The translations under genes were made by a program, and so were the position numbers. A DNA stretch of 64,000 nucleotides from Pseudomonas sp. R5(2019). GTDB lineage: Bacteria; Pseudomonadota; Gammaproteobacteria; Pseudomonadales; Pseudomonadaceae. Below, in pieces: positions 8,925 through 19,773 of this stretch. The stretch lies in the NCBI RefSeq assembly GCF_009905435.1, contig NZ_JAAAMT010000015.1, positions 35,574 through 99,573 on the forward strand, written 5' to 3'. The notes below the pieces were generated by a model that worked only from the letters and a program-made list of their open reading frames with translations, did no database searches and was not told the origin of the DNA. Numbering within the stretch: the first letter of the stretch is position 1; each line of letters begins with the position of its first letter.

Positions 8925-9121
8925 CAGTTAAGGAATCGAACGCCGCAACATGTAGGAGCGGACCTGGCCGCGATGGGCTGCGAAGCGGCCCCGGCAATTC
9001 CGAAACCGCACGCAATCCCAGGGCTTGTCGTAGATATCACCGGCCTCGGGGGCTGCTGCGCAGCCCATCGCGGCCAGGTCCGCTCCTACATTAGGTGTTG
9101 CGTCGTTCTATTCCTTAACTG
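8925..9121. repeat. Composite REP palindrome, arm type B (TGTAGGAGCGGACCTGGCCGC)
   Basis: The inner inverted repeat runs 8951-9090, with arms of about 26 bp (TGTAGGAGCGGACCTGGCCG and its complement) extended by GATGGGCTGCG. Outside it a second pair of inverted arms, CAGTTAAGGAAT-GAACG-CGCAACA, reaches 8925 and 9121. It fills most of the 291-bp gap between the fimbrial-like gene and lpdV. No gene is seen here. Confidence 0.85.
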
Positions 9122-9152
9122 CCCAGCTCCTACTGAAGCCATCAGGTTTCAG

Positions 9153-10541
9153 CTAGATATGCAGCGCATGCCCCAACGCCCGCAGCGCCGCTTCCTGCAC
9201 CGCTTCACCCAAGGTCGGATGGGCATGAATGGTCCCGGCCACATCTTCAAGTCGGGCACCCATCTCCAGTGACTGGGCAAAGGCCGTCGACAACTCCGAT
9301 ACACCTACGCCCACCGCCTGCCAGCCAAGGATCAGGTGGTTGTCGCGCCGCGCCACGACACGGACGAAACCACTTTTCGATTCCAGCGTCATGGCCCGGC
9401 CATTGGCGGCGAACGGGAACTGCGCCACCAGGCAGTCCAGGCCTTCTTGCTGGGCCATCTCCGGCGTTTTGCCGGCCACCACCACTTCCGGGTCGGTAAA
9501 GCACACGGCCGCAATGGCCATCGGGTTGAACTGCCGGTGTTTGCCGGCAATCAGCTCCGCGACCATTTCACCTTGGGCCATGGCCCGGTGGGCGAGCATC
9601 GGTTCGCCCGCCAGGTCGCCGATTGCCCAGACGTTGCGCATGCTGGTCTGGCAGCGGTCGTCGATGGCGATCGCCGAGCCGTTCATTTTCAGCGCCAGGG
9701 AGTCCAGATTGAAGCCAGCGGTGCGTGGGCGGCGGCCGACAGCAATCAGTACGCGGTCGCATTCAAGCTCGATCTCGCCGCCGTCCGCGTCCTTGGCTTT
9801 CAAGTGCTGGCTGGTGGCGTCGTAAGCCTCGACGCTGTGCTTGAGGTACAGCTTGATCCCCAACGCTTTCAACGATTCGGCCACTGGCTGCGTCAGCTCG
9901 GCGTCGTAGGTCGGCAGGATCCGCTCGCGTGCTTCGACCACGCTGACCGCCACGCCCAGTTTGCGGTAGGCGATGCCCAACTCCAGGCCGATGTAACCGG
10001 CGCCGACTACCACCAGATGTTTGGGTAGCGACGTCGGGGCGAGAGCTTCGGTGGAGGAGATGATCGGCCCACCCAGCGGCAGGATCGGCAGTTCGACGCT
10101 CTGGGAACCGGTGGCCAGCAGCAGGTGCTCGCACTGGATACGCACACCGGCGCTTTCGACCTCGACGGTCTTGCCGTCGACGATGTTCGCCCAGCCTTGA
10201 ATGACCTTCACGTTGTTCTTTTTCAGCAGCGTCGCCACGCCGGTGGTCAGGCGATCGACGATACCGTCCTTCCAGCTCACGCTCTGGCCGATGTCCAGAC
10301 GCGGTGCCGAGACGTGGATGCCCAGGTTCGAGTGTTCACTGTGGCGCTGGGTCTGATGAAACTGTTCGGCCACGTGGATCAGTGCCTTGGAGGGGATGCA
10401 GCCGATGTTCAGGCAGGTGCCGCCCAGGGCCTGGCCTTCGACCAGCACGGTGGGGATGCCCAGTTGGCCCGCGCGAATGGCCGCGACGTAACCGCCGGGG
10501 CCGCCGCCGATGATCAGCAAGGTAGTGCTCAGAGTCTGCAT
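9153..10541 (-). CDS. lpdV: Dihydrolipoyl dehydrogenase (E3) of the branched-chain 2-oxoacid dehydrogenase
   Basis: A 462-residue FAD disulfide oxidoreductase. The FAD motif GGGPGG is near residue 14, the redox pair is in [13 protein letters not shown] (Cys43, Cys48), the NAD motif is [12 protein letters not shown], and the C-terminal active-site base is in HAHPTLGEA. It reoxidises the lipoyl arm of the E2 component and reduces NAD. It is last in the bkd operon. I prefer the ATG at 10541, with GGAGTGACC just upstream, to the GTG at 10547, which overlaps the bkdB stop. The bkd context points to the valine-type E3 (LPD-Val). Confidence 0.93.
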   Translation of the reverse strand: MQTLSTTLLIIGGGPGGYVAAIRAGQLGIPTVLVEGQALGGTCLNIGCIPSKALIHVAEQFHQTQRHSEHSNLGIHVSAPRLDIGQSVSWKDGIVDRLTTGVATLLKKNNVKVIQGWANIVDGKTVEVESAGVRIQCEHLLLATGSQSVELPILPLGGPIISSTEALAPTSLPKHLVVVGAGYIGLELGIAYRKLGVAVSVVEARERILPTYDAELTQPVAESLKALGIKLYLKHSVEAYDATSQHLKAKDADGGEIELECDRVLIAVGRRPRTAGFNLDSLALKMNGSAIAIDDRCQTSMRNVWAIGDLAGEPMLAHRAMAQGEMVAELIAGKHRQFNPMAIAAVCFTDPEVVVAGKTPEMAQQEGLDCLVAQFPFAANGRAMTLESKSGFVRVVARRDNHLILGWQAVGVGVSELSTAFAQSLEMGARLEDVAGTIHAHPTLGEAVQEAALRALGHALHI

Positions 10542-10543
10542 GG

Positions 10544-11815
10544 TCACTCCACAAACAGGCTGGCGGGTTGTTCGAGCAGGCCACGAATGGCCTGGATAAA
10601 GAGCGCAGCGTCCATGCCATCCACCACCCGGTGATCGAAGGAGCTTGAGAGGTTCATCATCTTGCGAATCACGATCTGGCCCTTGATGACCATCGGGCGT
10701 TCAACGATTTTGTTGACGCCGACGATCGCCACTTCCGGCAGGTTCAGCACAGGCGTACTGACGATACCGCCCAACGCGCCGAGGCTGGTCAGGGTAATGC
10801 TCGAGCCAGAGAGCTCGTCGCGGCTGGCTTTGCCGGTGCGCGCGGCAGTCGCCAGGCGGGCGATTTCTGCGGCGCTGTCCCACAGGCTGCGGGCTTCAGC
10901 GTGACGGACCACCGGTACCATCAAGCCGCTGTCGGCTTGCGTGGCGATGCCGACATGCACCGCGCCGAGGCGGGTGATGACCTGGGCTTCGTCATCGTAG
11001 CGAGCGTTGATCTGCGGAAAATCGCGCAGGGCGACGACCAGCGCGCGGACCAGGAACGGTAGCAACGTCAGCTTGCCGCGGCTCGCACCGTGTTTTTCGT
11101 TCAGGTGGGCGCGCAGTTCTTCCACGGCGGTGACATCGATTTCTTCGACATAGCTGAAGTGAGCCGCACGCTGAGTCGCCTCCTGCATGCGCTGGGCAAT
11201 CTTGCGACGCAGGCCGATCACCGGAATCTGTTGTTCGTCGGTGCGCTTGCCGTAAGCCGCCGCTGGCGTGCTGCTGGCCACGCTCGGTTGTTCGAGAAAG
11301 GCGTCCAGGTCTTCGTGCAGGATGCGCCCGGCCGGGCCGCTGCCGTGCACATAACGCAATTCGATGCCGGCATCCAGGGCGCGCTTGCGCACAGCCGGTG
11401 ATGCCAGTGGGCGCTCATGGGCTTCACGCGGGACCGGTGCTGAGGGCTGTCGCGGTGCAGCGGCGCTGGCCTGTGGGGCGGGCGCAGGCGCTTGCACTTC
11501 AGGTGCCTTGGGCGCTGCAGCAGGCGCAGCGGCTGGCACAGCCTTGGGCTTGTCTTCCTGATGGTTGCCGGTGCCTTCGACTTCAATGCTGATCAGGATG
11601 CTGCCAACCGCCATGACTTCGCCTGGCTCGCCCCCCAGGGCAATGACTTTGCCATTGACCGGCGAAGGGATGTCGACCATCGCCTTGTCGGTCATCACAT
11701 CGGCCAGTACCTGATCTTCGACGACCATGTCGCCGACCTTGACGTGCCAGGCCGACAGCTCAACTTCTGCGATGCCTTCGCCAATGTCCGGCATCTTGAT
11801 GACGTGCGTACCCAT
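10544..11815 (-). CDS. bkdB: Lipoamide acyltransferase (E2) of the branched-chain 2-oxoacid dehydrogenase
   Basis: A 423-residue modular protein. The N-terminal lipoyl domain has the lipoylated Lys in VMTDKAMVD (about residue 44). An Ala/Pro-rich linker (about 85-130) follows, then the peripheral subunit-binding domain ([16 protein letters not shown]...HGSGPAGRI) and the acyltransferase core, ending with the catalytic FDHRVVDG motif near 390. It transfers the branched acyl group to CoA. Its length and order match Pseudomonas BkdB. It lies directly downstream of bkdA2, whose stop and its start are adjacent, so coupling is likely. Confidence 0.95.
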   Translation of the reverse strand: MGTHVIKMPDIGEGIAEVELSAWHVKVGDMVVEDQVLADVMTDKAMVDIPSPVNGKVIALGGEPGEVMAVGSILISIEVEGTGNHQEDKPKAVPAAAPAAAPKAPEVQAPAPAPQASAAAPRQPSAPVPREAHERPLASPAVRKRALDAGIELRYVHGSGPAGRILHEDLDAFLEQPSVASSTPAAAYGKRTDEQQIPVIGLRRKIAQRMQEATQRAAHFSYVEEIDVTAVEELRAHLNEKHGASRGKLTLLPFLVRALVVALRDFPQINARYDDEAQVITRLGAVHVGIATQADSGLMVPVVRHAEARSLWDSAAEIARLATAARTGKASRDELSGSSITLTSLGALGGIVSTPVLNLPEVAIVGVNKIVERPMVIKGQIVIRKMMNLSSSFDHRVVDGMDAALFIQAIRGLLEQPASLFVE

Positions 11816-12874
11816 TTAAACCTCCATGACCCGTTTCAATGCCGCGCCCACTCGGGACGGGCCTGGGAAATACGCCCACTCCTGGGCATGCGGGTAGGGC
11901 GTATCCCAACCGGTCACACGCTCGATCGGGGCTTCCAGGTAATGGAAGCAATGCTCCTGGACCAGAGACACCAGTTCGGCGCCGAAACCGCAGGTGCGGG
12001 TGGCTTCGTGCACGACCACGCAGCGTCCGGTTTTTTTCACCGAAGCGACGATGGTTTCCAGGTCCAGCGGCCAGAGGCTGCGCAGGTCGATGACCTCGGC
12101 GTCGATGCCGGTTTCTTCCGCGGCGACCTGGGACACATACACGGTGGTGCCATAGGTCAGGACGGTCACGGCGTTGCCTGGCCGGGTGATCGCGGCGCTG
12201 TCCAGCGGCACGGTGTAGTAGCCGTCCGGCACGGCGCTGGCCGGGTGTTTCGACCAGGGTGTTACCGGGCGGTCGTGGTGGCCATCGAACGGGCCGTTGT
12301 ACAGGCGTTTGGGCTCCAGGAAAATCACCGGGTCATCGTTCTCGATGCTGGCGATCAACAGGCCCTTGGCGTCATAGGGGTTGGACGGCATCACGGTGCG
12401 CAGGCCGCAGACCTGAGTGAATACCGCCTCGATGCTCTGGCTGTGGGTCTGGCCACCATAGATGCCGCCGCCGCAGGGCATGCGCATGGTCATGGGCGCG
12501 GTGAAGTCACCGGCCGAGCGATAGCGCAGGCGCGCGGCTTCCGAGACGATCTGGTCGGTAGCCGGGTAGACATAGTCGGCGAACTGGATTTCAACCACCG
12601 GCCGCAGGCCATAGGCGCCCATGCCCACGGCCGTACCGACGATCCCGCTTTCGGAGATCGGTGCGTCGAACACCCGCGACTTGCCATACTTGGCCTGCAG
12701 GCCTTCGGTGCAGCGGAACACGCCGCCGAAGTAGCCGACGTCCTGGCCGTAGATCACCACGTTGTCGTCACGTTCGAGCATGACGTCCATGGCGGAGCGC
12801 AGGGCCTGAATCATGGTCATGGTGGTGGTAGCCATGGCGTTTTCCACCTGAATTTTGTTGTTGTGGTCGTTCAT
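11816..12874 (-). CDS. bkdA2: Branched-chain 2-oxoacid dehydrogenase E1 beta subunit
   Basis: A 352-residue transketolase-type E1 beta chain. Recognisable blocks are ALRSAMDVMLERDDNVVIYGQDVG, FDAPISESGIVGTAVGMG (the pyrimidine-side Glu of thiamine diphosphate binding) and RCVVVHEATRTCGFGAEL. With BkdA1 it forms the heterotetramer that decarboxylates the 2-oxoacids of valine, leucine and isoleucine. An internal ATG 13 codons later (MATTTMTMIQAL) is an alternative start. The start codon is two bases from the bkdA1 stop. Confidence 0.95.
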   Translation of the reverse strand: MNDHNNKIQVENAMATTTMTMIQALRSAMDVMLERDDNVVIYGQDVGYFGGVFRCTEGLQAKYGKSRVFDAPISESGIVGTAVGMGAYGLRPVVEIQFADYVYPATDQIVSEAARLRYRSAGDFTAPMTMRMPCGGGIYGGQTHSQSIEAVFTQVCGLRTVMPSNPYDAKGLLIASIENDDPVIFLEPKRLYNGPFDGHHDRPVTPWSKHPASAVPDGYYTVPLDSAAITRPGNAVTVLTYGTTVYVSQVAAEETGIDAEVIDLRSLWPLDLETIVASVKKTGRCVVVHEATRTCGFGAELVSLVQEHCFHYLEAPIERVTGWDTPYPHAQEWAYFPGPSRVGAALKRVMEV

Positions 12875-12875
12875 G

Positions 12876-14174
<1,299 letters not shown>

Positions 14175-14256
14175 CTACAAGTCTGGCTCAGGGTTCAAGC
14201 CCTTGCTGACTTGCCAGTCACTGGTAGTAGCCATGCCTCATCATATTCCCGGGCAC

Positions 14257-14315
14257 AGAGAATATTTCTCTCAAGTTCGTTGCCTTTGGCGTGACTTGGG
14301 GATAAATATTCTTTT
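14257..14315. promoter_or_regulatory. Candidate BkdR operator sites in the bkdA1-bkdR intergenic region
   Basis: A near-palindrome AGAGAATATTTCTCT lies at 14257-14271. A second, weaker copy of the same A/T core (GATAAATATTCTTTT) begins at 14301, 44 bp later. Lrp/AsnC proteins bind such symmetric A/T-rich sites, usually in phased arrays. The position between the divergent regulator and the operon fits activation of bkdA1 and autoregulation of bkdR. Read by eye only. Confidence 0.45.
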
Positions 14316-14344
14316 TCGACTCGGTAATGAGGTTAAATTTTCTT

Positions 14345-14830
14345 ATGCGCAAATTGGATAGAACCGACATCGGCATTCTCAACAGCCTTCAGGACAACGC
14401 GCGCATTACCAATGCCGAGCTGGCCCGCTCGGTGAACTTGTCGCCCACCCCGTGTTTCAACCGGGTCAAGGCGATGGAGGAGTTGGGCGTGATTCGCCAG
14501 CAAGTCACTCTGCTTGCGCCCGAGGTGCTGGGGCTGGATGTGAACGTGTTTATTCACGTGAGCCTGGAGAAGCAGGTGGAGCAATCGCTGCACCGCTTCG
14601 AAGAAGAAATCGCCGAGCGGCCCGAGGTGATGGAGTGCTATTTGATGACTGGCGACCCGGACTATTTGTTGCGGGTATTGCTGCCCAGCATTCAGGCGCT
14701 GGAGCGGTTTCTCGATTACCTGACGCGCCTGCCGGGGGTGGCCAATATCCGATCGAGTTTTGCGCTCAAGCAGGTGCGCTACAAGACGGCGTTGCCGTTG
14801 CCGGCCAATGGGTTGACGTTGCGTGGCTGA
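14345..14830 (+). CDS. bkdR: Lrp/AsnC-family activator of the bkd operon
   Basis: A 161-residue Lrp-type regulator. The helix-turn-helix is at about residues 7-50 ([30 protein letters not shown]), followed by an AsnC effector domain with [19 protein letters not shown] use the ATG at 14345 ([10 protein letters not shown]), six codons inside the longest frame, as in P. putida BkdR. It is known in P. putida to activate bkd in response to branched-chain amino acids. It is divergent from bkdA1. Confidence 0.93.
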   Translation: MRKLDRTDIGILNSLQDNARITNAELARSVNLSPTPCFNRVKAMEELGVIRQQVTLLAPEVLGLDVNVFIHVSLEKQVEQSLHRFEEEIAERPEVMECYLMTGDPDYLLRVLLPSIQALERFLDYLTRLPGVANIRSSFALKQVRYKTALPLPANGLTLRG

Positions 14831-14836
14831 GGGCCC

Positions 14837-14919
14837 TATTCGCGGATAAATCCGCTCCCACATTCCCCGCTCACTATCTGTGTGGCGGGCTTTTATGTGG
14901 GAGCGGATTTATCCGCAAA
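14837..14919. repeat. REP doublet, arm type A (TGTGGGAGCGGATTTATCCGC)
   Basis: Inverted arms of about 23 bp (CGCGGATAAATCCGCTCCCA at 14841-14860 and its complement at 14896-14915) are separated by about 35 bases. It lies just after bkdR and before the glutamine-synthetase-like gene. An in-frame upstream start of the next gene falls inside it and is not credible. Confidence 0.85.
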
Positions 14920-15022
14920 GCTTTTACCTCCAACCTCGCTATCGGGCTTGAAATTGCCCACGGCCGGTGCGCATTCTGTACATATCACCCTCATCGGTTT
15001 GGTACACGACAAGGACCCTGTC

Positions 15023-16366
15023 ATGAGCACCCTCGGCCACCGCTCACTCGCGGAACGCCTCAAAGGCATCGCGGAAGTCGAATGCGTCACCCCGGATCTC
15101 AACGGTGTGCCGCGCGGCAAGGTCATGACTGCCGCGGGGTTTCTGGAAGGCCGGCGCTTGCAGATGGCCCGTGGGGTGTTGCTGCAGTGCATCATGGGCG
15201 GTTATCCACCGGCGCGCTTTTATGGCAGCGATGACGGCGACCTGGTACTCAAGCCCGACACTGCGCAGGTTCACCGCCTGCCCTGGAGCGAGCCGACTCG
15301 GGCCCTGGCGATCTGCGATGCGGTCGAACTCAGCGGTGCGCCTTCAGCCTTGTCCACCCGCGGCCAGCTCAAGGCCGTGATCGCCCTCTATGCCGAGCGT
15401 GGCCTGGTGCCGGTGGTGGCCACCGAGCTTGAATTCTTCGTCTTCGCCCCCAACCCCGATCCGCAGCAACCGTTCCTGCCACCGGTGGGTGCCGATGGTC
15501 GTCGCGAAGACGGCAGCGCGGCGTTTTCCATCAGCTCCAACAATGGGCTGCGGCCGTTCTTTACCGAGGTGTATGCCGCCATGGCGGCGCTGGGCTTGCC
15601 GCGTGACACCTTCATGCACGAGATGGGCGTCAGCCAGTTCGAGATCAACCTGCTGCACGGCGACCCATTGCGCATCGCCGACCAGACCTTCCTGTTCAAG
15701 CTCCTGCTCAAGGAAATCGCACTCAAGCACGGCCTGATCGTGGTGTGCATGGCCAAGCCGCTGCGGCACACGGCAGGCAGTTCCATGCACCTGCACCAGA
15801 GTGTGCTCGAGCAGGACAGCGGCAACCCGCTGTTCAGTGACGCCGAGGGCCAGCCGACCCCGGCCTTCTACCATTTCATCGGCGGCCAGCAGGCGGCCAT
15901 GGCTGAATTCACCGCGCTGTTCGCGCCGAACGTGAATTCCTATCAGCGCCTCAACCACCCGTTCGCCTCGCCGAACAATGCCTGTTGGTCCCTGGATAAC
16001 CGTGCCGCCGGCCTGCGCATTCCGGCCAGTGCGCCGGTCTCGCGGCGGGTCGAGAACCGCCTGCCCGGAGCCGATGCCAATCCTTATCTGGTGGTCGCCG
16101 CCAGCCTTGCCGCGGGGTTGCACGGCATCGAGCACGAGCTGGAGCCGTCGCCACCGATTCAGGGTGAATTCCAGGTGCCGGAACATTTGTCCTTGCCCTG
16201 TACCTTGCATGCGGCGCTCGAGCGTCTGAATCGCAGCGAGTTGGCGAGGGAATTGTTTGGCCGTGAATTCGTCGAAGGATACATCGCCAGCAAGACCCTG
16301 GAACTGGCCAGCTTCGCAGACGAAATCTCACCTTGGGAGCGTCGCGTTCTGGGGATGCAGGTCTAG
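15023..16366 (+). CDS. Glutamine synthetase family protein (gamma-glutamylpolyamine synthetase/PuuA-like)
   Basis: A 447-residue ligase of the GlnA superfamily. It has the N-terminal beta-grasp part (VTPDLNGVPRGKVM), the metal-binding ATELEFFVF, the HLHQS metal/ATP motif (SSMHLHQSV), and LDNRAAGLRIP in the C-terminal catalytic barrel. The tyrosine adenylylation region of housekeeping GlnA is not evident. Pseudomonads have several such paralogues that glutamylate polyamines (PuuA/SpuB/SpuI) or other amines. No polyamine gene is adjacent, so the amine is unknown. Start chosen at MSTLGHRS with AAGGA upstream. Confidence 0.82.
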   Translation: MSTLGHRSLAERLKGIAEVECVTPDLNGVPRGKVMTAAGFLEGRRLQMARGVLLQCIMGGYPPARFYGSDDGDLVLKPDTAQVHRLPWSEPTRALAICDAVELSGAPSALSTRGQLKAVIALYAERGLVPVVATELEFFVFAPNPDPQQPFLPPVGADGRREDGSAAFSISSNNGLRPFFTEVYAAMAALGLPRDTFMHEMGVSQFEINLLHGDPLRIADQTFLFKLLLKEIALKHGLIVVCMAKPLRHTAGSSMHLHQSVLEQDSGNPLFSDAEGQPTPAFYHFIGGQQAAMAEFTALFAPNVNSYQRLNHPFASPNNACWSLDNRAAGLRIPASAPVSRRVENRLPGADANPYLVVAASLAAGLHGIEHELEPSPPIQGEFQVPEHLSLPCTLHAALERLNRSELARELFGREFVEGYIASKTLELASFADEISPWERRVLGMQV

Positions 16367-16460
16367 GCGATTTTTTTCGTCGACGCCCCAGCGCTGTCGG
16401 CAATATCACATATCCTTATCCACAGTTTTCACCCTATTCAAGGAGCCGCACGGGACGCTG

Positions 16461-17846
16461 ATGCGAACGATCTGGAAGTCTTTTCGAGCGCTTTACTTCG
16501 CTGCGCTGATGATGTTGATCGGCTCGGGTCTGCTGAGTACCTACCTCGCGTTGCGGCTGGCAGCCGATCAGGTTGACGGCCTGTGGGTCGGTGCCTTGAT
16601 GGCCGCCAACTATTTCGGCCTGGCGCTGGGTGGCAAGATTGGCCACCGCCTGATTGCCCGGGTCGGGCATATCCGTGCCTATGCGGCGTGTGCCGGGATC
16701 GTCGGTGCGGCGGTGCTGGGCCATGGCCTGGTGGATTGGCTGCCGGCCTGGTTGATGCTGCGGGTGATCGTTGGCCTGGGCATGATGTGCCAATACATGG
16801 TGATCGAGAGCTGGCTGAACGAGCAGGCCGATGCCAAGCAGCGCGGGGCCGTGTTCAGCGGCTACATGATCGCGTCCTATCTGGGCCTGGTGTTGGGGCA
16901 GCTGATTCTGGTGGTGCATCCACAGCTTGGGCTTGAGTTGCTGATGCTGGTCGCCGCCTGCTTTGCCCTGTGCCTGGTGCCGGTGGCATTGACCCGGCGA
17001 ATTCACCCGTCCGCCTTGCACCCGGCGCCGATGGAACCGCGGTTTTTCATCAAGCGGGTGCCGCAGTCGTTGAGTACGGTGCTGGGCGCGGGCCTGATCG
17101 TCGGTTCCTTTTACGGTCTGGCACCGTTGTATGCGTCACACCAGGGGCTGACCACCGAGCAGGTCGGTCTGTTCATGGGCAGTTGTATTTTTGCCGGGCT
17201 GCTGGTGCAGTGGCCGCTGGGCTGGTTGTCCGACCGCTACGACCGGGCGGTGTTGATTCGCAGCGCGGCCGGTGGCGTGGCGATTGCCGCCTTGCCGCTG
17301 GCGCTGCTGCCGCAGGCACCGCTGGAGGTGTTGTTCGCTGCCGGCTTTATCGTTTCGCTGTTGCAGTTCTGCCTGTATCCGCTGGCCGTGGCGTTTTCCA
17401 ACGACCACGTGGAAAGCGAGCGGCGGGTGTCGTTGACGGCCATGCTGCTGGTCACCTATGGCGTCGGTGCCAGCATCGGGCCGCTGGTGGCGGGGGTGGT
17501 GATGAAGCTGTTCGGCAACCAGATGCTCTATGCATTCTTCAGCTTCTTCGCGCTGGTGCTGGTGTGGCGCATCCGGCCAAAAGCGGTGACCAACCTGCAC
17601 CAGGTCGACGATGCACCGCTGCACCACGTTGCCATGCCGGCCGTGGGTTCGCCCTTGGCGGCAGCGCTGGACCCACGGGTTGACGAGCAGGTGGTGCACG
17701 ACCAGATGTACACCGCTCCTGAGGCAGCAGCGGATGTTGAGCCTGCGCACGACGTACCTGTCGACAAGGCAGTTGAACCGTCAGAACCGCTGAATGATGA
17801 GCAGTCTTCGCCCGATGACGGGCTGCAGCCCAAGGCGAACTTGTAG
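16461..17846 (+). CDS. Major facilitator superfamily transporter
   Basis: A 461-residue protein with twelve predicted membrane segments over the first ~390 residues, and the loop motif GWLSDRYDR between helices 8 and 9. The last ~70 residues are hydrophilic and acidic (EPAHDVPVDK...), an added cytoplasmic tail. I chose the ATG at 16461 (MRTIWKSFRALYF), where the first helix begins; the longer frame overlaps the previous gene. It may be co-transcribed with the ligase upstream, 94 bp away. The substrate is unknown. The stop codon TAG is the TAG of the following REP arm (TGTAGGAGC). Confidence 0.8.
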   Translation: MRTIWKSFRALYFAALMMLIGSGLLSTYLALRLAADQVDGLWVGALMAANYFGLALGGKIGHRLIARVGHIRAYAACAGIVGAAVLGHGLVDWLPAWLMLRVIVGLGMMCQYMVIESWLNEQADAKQRGAVFSGYMIASYLGLVLGQLILVVHPQLGLELLMLVAACFALCLVPVALTRRIHPSALHPAPMEPRFFIKRVPQSLSTVLGAGLIVGSFYGLAPLYASHQGLTTEQVGLFMGSCIFAGLLVQWPLGWLSDRYDRAVLIRSAAGGVAIAALPLALLPQAPLEVLFAAGFIVSLLQFCLYPLAVAFSNDHVESERRVSLTAMLLVTYGVGASIGPLVAGVVMKLFGNQMLYAFFSFFALVLVWRIRPKAVTNLHQVDDAPLHHVAMPAVGSPLAAALDPRVDEQVVHDQMYTAPEAAADVEPAHDVPVDKAVEPSEPLNDEQSSPDDGLQPKANL

Positions 17847-17931
17847 GAGCAGGGCTTGCCCGCGATAAACGATGACGCGATTCTCCTGAAAAACCGCAGC
17901 GCCTTCATCGCGGGCAAGCCCGGCTCCTACA
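17843..17931. repeat. REP doublet, arm type C (TGTAGGAGCAGGGCTTGCCCGCGA)
   Basis: Inverted arms of about 26 bp, TGTAGGAGCAGGGCTTGCCC at the left and GGGCAAGCCCGGCTCCTACA at the right. It sits between convergent genes (MFS transporter and flgZ) and overlaps the transporter stop codon. Confidence 0.85.
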
Positions 17932-17946
17932 GGTTTCACAGGTCTA

Positions 17947-18699
17947 TCAGTAGTCGTCCTGGTCGAAACGACGGGCTTCACGCTGAAGCTGATAGACAAA
18001 GCGTTCGACCTGACGCTGCACCAGGCCGCTCATGTTGTGAAAGCGCAGGCCGGTGAAGGTGGTGTTGAGGCGCTCTTCATAATGCAGGTAACGCAACTCG
18101 ACCGGCGTGCTCATCTTGCCGAACGGCAGGGCGGCTTCGAATTTCTCGTACACCTGGCCCAGTTGCAGGCGCTCAGCGATATCACCTGCAAAGCGCAGCT
18201 TGCAGCCGGTGGCGGAAATATCCAGCAGCTTGCCGGTGATGGCGCCCTTGCCCTTGAGCTTGTCACCGTCGAGGGTCACGTCCACCAGCTGCGAGAGCTT
18301 CAAGGCGGCGCGGAAGGCGTTGCGGCGCTGGTGGTAAATCACCTCTTCGGGCAGCGCGCCCCGATAGCAGCGGCCATCGCTGGCGTCGTCGATGGTCAAC
18401 GGCTCGGAAGACTCCCAGGCAATCCGCACGCCGTCATGAAAGCCTTCGATGCGAAAGGGCTCGCCCGCTTGCAAAAAGCGCTCACCGTCGCGGGGGATCA
18501 TTTCGTCCAGTGTGATCCGGCCGCCTTCGCGGTCCACTTCCACCAAAAAGCTCTGGAAGCGCTGGCTGCGCTCATGGAAGGTAATGATCAACGGATCATT
18601 GGCTTCTTGCAGTGCACGCAGGTTGGCGGCGATTTCCAGGGGGGTGGTGAGGACCTTGGGAGGCTGCGGCGCATCATCCGCGTTTGAGGCATTGAACAC
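17947..18699 (-). CDS. flgZ: Flagellar brake protein with PilZ domain (YcgR family)
   Basis: A 250-residue two-domain protein: an N-terminal YcgR domain (about residues 20-115) and a C-terminal PilZ domain. The c-di-GMP motifs are visible: RRNAFR (about 121-126) and DISATGCKL (about 161-169). When it binds c-di-GMP it slows or stops the flagellar motor. It is the last gene of flgA-flgM-flgN-flgZ, the order known in P. fluorescens and P. putida, where it is called flgZ. It is probably transcribed with flgMN from the sigma-28 site before flgM. Confidence 0.92.
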   Translation of the reverse strand: MFNASNADDAPQPPKVLTTPLEIAANLRALQEANDPLIITFHERSQRFQSFLVEVDREGGRITLDEMIPRDGERFLQAGEPFRIEGFHDGVRIAWESSEPLTIDDASDGRCYRGALPEEVIYHQRRNAFRAALKLSQLVDVTLDGDKLKGKGAITGKLLDISATGCKLRFAGDIAERLQLGQVYEKFEAALPFGKMSTPVELRYLHYEERLNTTFTGLRFHNMSGLVQRQVERFVYQLQREARRFDQDDY

Positions 18700-18778
18700 G
18701 GTTTATCAATCTCCAGGCAATAACGGCTACACGCGTGGCACTATTTTGCCAGCATGTTCGACGCCTTCATAAAGTGAG

Positions 18779-19246
18779 TCAAGCCTGACTGAGGGCGCGA
18801 GGCTTGGCGAGCAGCGAGGTCGAGCCTCGGCTGTCATAAAGGGAAGGGGATTCACCGCCCATCAGGATACGCAACTGGTTGGCGGTCGAGGCCTGCTGAA
18901 GCTGGATCGAGCGACCGTTGCGCTCGTTCACGGCCTGGCAGTCGGCGAGCAGTCTGGACAGCATGTCGGTCCGCTCCCGCAGCAGCGCGCCCCGAGGGGA
19001 GGCGGCGGCAAGCGCTTCCAGCCCCTGTTGGTCGGGGCTCAGGTTGGCGCTGGCGAGCAGTTCGCTGCGGCGACGGCCATGCTGGTCGAGCAGCACGATC
19101 AACGACTGCTTGCGCGCCAGAATATTCTCAAGCAACGGCATGTCCCGGCCGTGCAATGCCACCGCTTCGGCCTCGAGCAGCTCAAGCAGTTGTTGCGCTG
19201 GAGCAAGGTCTTCTTCGATCAGTTGCAGCAAAGCGGTGTCGTGCAT
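18779..19246 (-). CDS. flgN: Flagellar export chaperone for hook-junction proteins FlgK/FlgL
   Basis: A 155-residue, mostly helical protein that begins MHDTALLQLIEEDLAPAQQLLELLEAEAVAL and continues with long amphipathic helices (LARKQSLIVLLDQHGRRRSEL), as expected for FlgN. FlgN holds FlgK and FlgL for secretion in the cytoplasm. It lies 47 bp after flgM and upstream of flgZ in the same minus-strand operon. Sequence conservation of FlgN is low, but size, helicity and position agree. Confidence 0.9.
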   Translation of the reverse strand: MHDTALLQLIEEDLAPAQQLLELLEAEAVALHGRDMPLLENILARKQSLIVLLDQHGRRRSELLASANLSPDQQGLEALAAASPRGALLRERTDMLSRLLADCQAVNERNGRSIQLQQASTANQLRILMGGESPSLYDSRGSTSLLAKPRALSQA

Positions 19247-19293
19247 GGCGGGCTCTGTGTCTCAAGCGTCCTGAAAACGGTGCAGGCGAGGAA

Positions 19294-19614
19294 TCAGCGC
19301 TGCGATTCGAAGCCGAGCAGTTTGCTGGCAACGCGGTTGCTGTCGACCTGATAGCTGCCGTCGGCGATGGCCTGTTTCAGGGCCTCCACACGGGATTTGT
19401 CGACAACCGGTTGGTCGCGCAGCGAATCGGTGACCTTCTGCAGCTGCTGGGCCTCAGGGCTCAGGTGCACGGCTTCGCCGCTCTGCGTTACGCCAGCCGA
19501 GGTAGCGGAAGCTTGGGCCGCTTGCCCGTTGCCGGCGGTTTCCTGCGGGGCGCCGGCGCGGTTGCCGGTCGTCACGGAGGGAGGAGAATTCACACGACTG
19601 AAGTCGATGACCAT
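19294..19614 (-). CDS. flgM: Anti-sigma-28 factor
   Basis: A 106-residue protein. The N-terminal half is disordered and rich in Gly/Ala/Thr. The C-terminal half carries the sigma-28-binding part ([17 protein letters not shown]...[30 protein letters not shown]). It holds FliA inactive until the hook is complete and FlgM is exported. A strong sigma-28-type promoter lies just upstream (19652-19678), so it is likely under FliA feedback, as in other pseudomonads. Confidence 0.95.
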   Translation of the reverse strand: MVIDFSRVNSPPSVTTGNRAGAPQETAGNGQAAQASATSAGVTQSGEAVHLSPEAQQLQKVTDSLRDQPVVDKSRVEALKQAIADGSYQVDSNRVASKLLGFESQR

Positions 19615-19651
19615 GATGGTAAAACCTCTGGGTTTCTGGACGCTTGCCTTG

Positions 19652-19678
19652 TTGTCGACCGTTTGCGGGAAAACTTTA
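19652..19678 (-). promoter_or_regulatory. Sigma-28 (FliA) promoter for flgM-flgN-flgZ
   Basis: On the minus strand TAAAGTTT (complement of 19671-19678), an 11-base spacer, and GTCGACAA (complement of 19652-19659). The -35 is identical to the enteric FliA consensus TAAAGTTT, and the -10 differs from GCCGATAA at two positions. The start of transcription would fall about 30 bp before flgM. Confidence 0.8.
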
Positions 19679-19773
19679 GGCGCATTTCAATCATGCGCAC
19701 CAAGGCCACGGACCCTTGTGGGACAGAGTTTAGGAAAACCGGTTCCCGACTGCCACTGTTCAATCGGGTTTGA

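Noticed and set aside
14882..15022. Upstream start of the glutamine-synthetase-like gene
   Set aside because: It lies within a REP doublet and adds a non-homologous N-terminus; the ATG at 15023 gives the family start.
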